A DNA stretch of 64,000 nt from Jeotgalibacillus aurantiacus (GTDB lineage Bacteria; Bacillota; Bacilli; Bacillales; Jeotgalibacillaceae). The stretch spans positions 186,001-250,000 of the forward strand of contig NZ_JACNMS010000002.1 of NCBI RefSeq assembly GCF_020595125.1, in the 5' to 3' direction. The notes beneath the pieces are model-generated. The model was not told the origin of the DNA and did no database searches. It was given only the letters and a program-made list of their open reading frames with translations. Of this stretch, positions 63,881 to 64,000 are shown piece by piece; the stretch's first letter is position 1; each line of letters opens with the position of its first letter. The position numbers were made by a program, and so were the translations under genes.

Positions 63881-64000
63881 GTTGTGAAGGCCGGGCAATT
63901 GCTGCATCATGCAGAGGAAAGTCCATGCTCACACGATGCTGAGATGCTCGTAGTGTTCGTGCTCCGCGAAAAAATAAGCGGTGGCAGCTTACAAATGTAG
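63881..64000 (+). ncRNA. rnpB: RNase P RNA, type B, 5' part
   Basis: The catalytic RNA that trims the 5' end of pre-tRNAs. The conserved segments are clear: GCTGCATCATGCAG hairpin, then GAGGAAAGTCCATGCTC, ATGCTGAGATGC and GTAGTGTTCGTGC, in the same order as the Bacillus type B RNA. The 5' end is approximate (by alignment to the remembered B. subtilis start). The gene runs off the window; the full RNA should be about 400 bases. Confidence 0.95.

Overview
The window is a chromosomal segment from a low-GC, endospore-forming Gram-positive bacterium of the order Bacillales. Nearly all of it matches, in order and orientation, the Bacillus subtilis ypbE-to-rnpB region. Sporulation and germination genes (sleB, ypeB, prsW, spoIVA, a cotD-like coat gene), menaquinone genes (hepS-menG-hepT), the bacillithiol genes bshB1-bshA and the reductase ypdA, and chemotaxis/motility genes (cheR, ypfA) point to a motile, respiring, bacillithiol-making spore former of the Bacillaceae/Caryophanaceae group. 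No 16S rRNA is present, so the genus cannot be fixed. There is no prophage, CRISPR array or transposase.

Layout. 1-5.2 kb: the end of a LysM gene (ypbE), a CBS-ACT protein, a metallophosphoesterase, a MerR/cobalamin regulator, ypdA and ansA. 5.2-9 kb: prsW, sleB-ypeB, and the PilZ protein YpfA. 9-19.2 kb: cmk-plsC, an S1-domain protein, fni, der, gpsA, yphE-yphF, spoIVA, hbs. 19.3-23.9 kb: folE-mtrB, hepS-menG-hepT and ndk. 24-31 kb: cheR and the aromatic amino-acid cluster aroC-aroB-aroH-hisC-tyrA-aroA, with no trp genes. 31-38.5 kb: ypiA-ypiB, ypiF, qcrABC (menaquinol:cytochrome c reductase), ypjA, a shortened ypjB, a membrane zinc peptidase, and a YitT-family gene on the minus strand. 38.5-44 kb: mazG-like, dapB, mgsA, bshB1, bshA, cca and birA as a tight operon. 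44-51 kb: panBCD behind a structured leader, dinG, ypmA-ypmB and aspB. 51-58 kb: asnS, dnaD-nth-ypoC, then ponA/recU on the minus strand. 58-64 kb: yppE, yppG, mrfA-mrfB (DNA repair), a 30-residue membrane peptide, cotD-like, ypsA, gpsB, and the 5' part of RNase P RNA, which runs off the end.

Departures from ordinary synteny are the most informative part. (1) The MerR-type regulator at 1.9-2.8 kb carries every residue expected of an adenosylcobalamin light sensor of the CarH/LitR type, and a palindrome abuts the -35 of its own promoter. (2) Three structured GC-rich repeats (after gpsA, and twice after ndk) share a core. Their outer stems differ in sequence yet stay self-complementary, and the copy after gpsA lies between two copies of a 13-bp piece of the gpsA 3' end, as if it had inserted there. 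(3) The panBCD leader holds a chain of mutually exclusive hairpins that looks like an attenuator. (4) The tryptophan sensor TRAP (mtrB) is present although the trp genes are missing from the aro cluster. (5) Small proteins outside standard annotation are visible: a 30-residue membrane peptide and a 71-residue YpjB-like remnant.

Gene names rest on family recognition from memory and on synteny; no database search was run. Many start codons were moved downstream of the longest open frame to fit a ribosome-binding site and the known family N-terminus; these choices are stated per gene.
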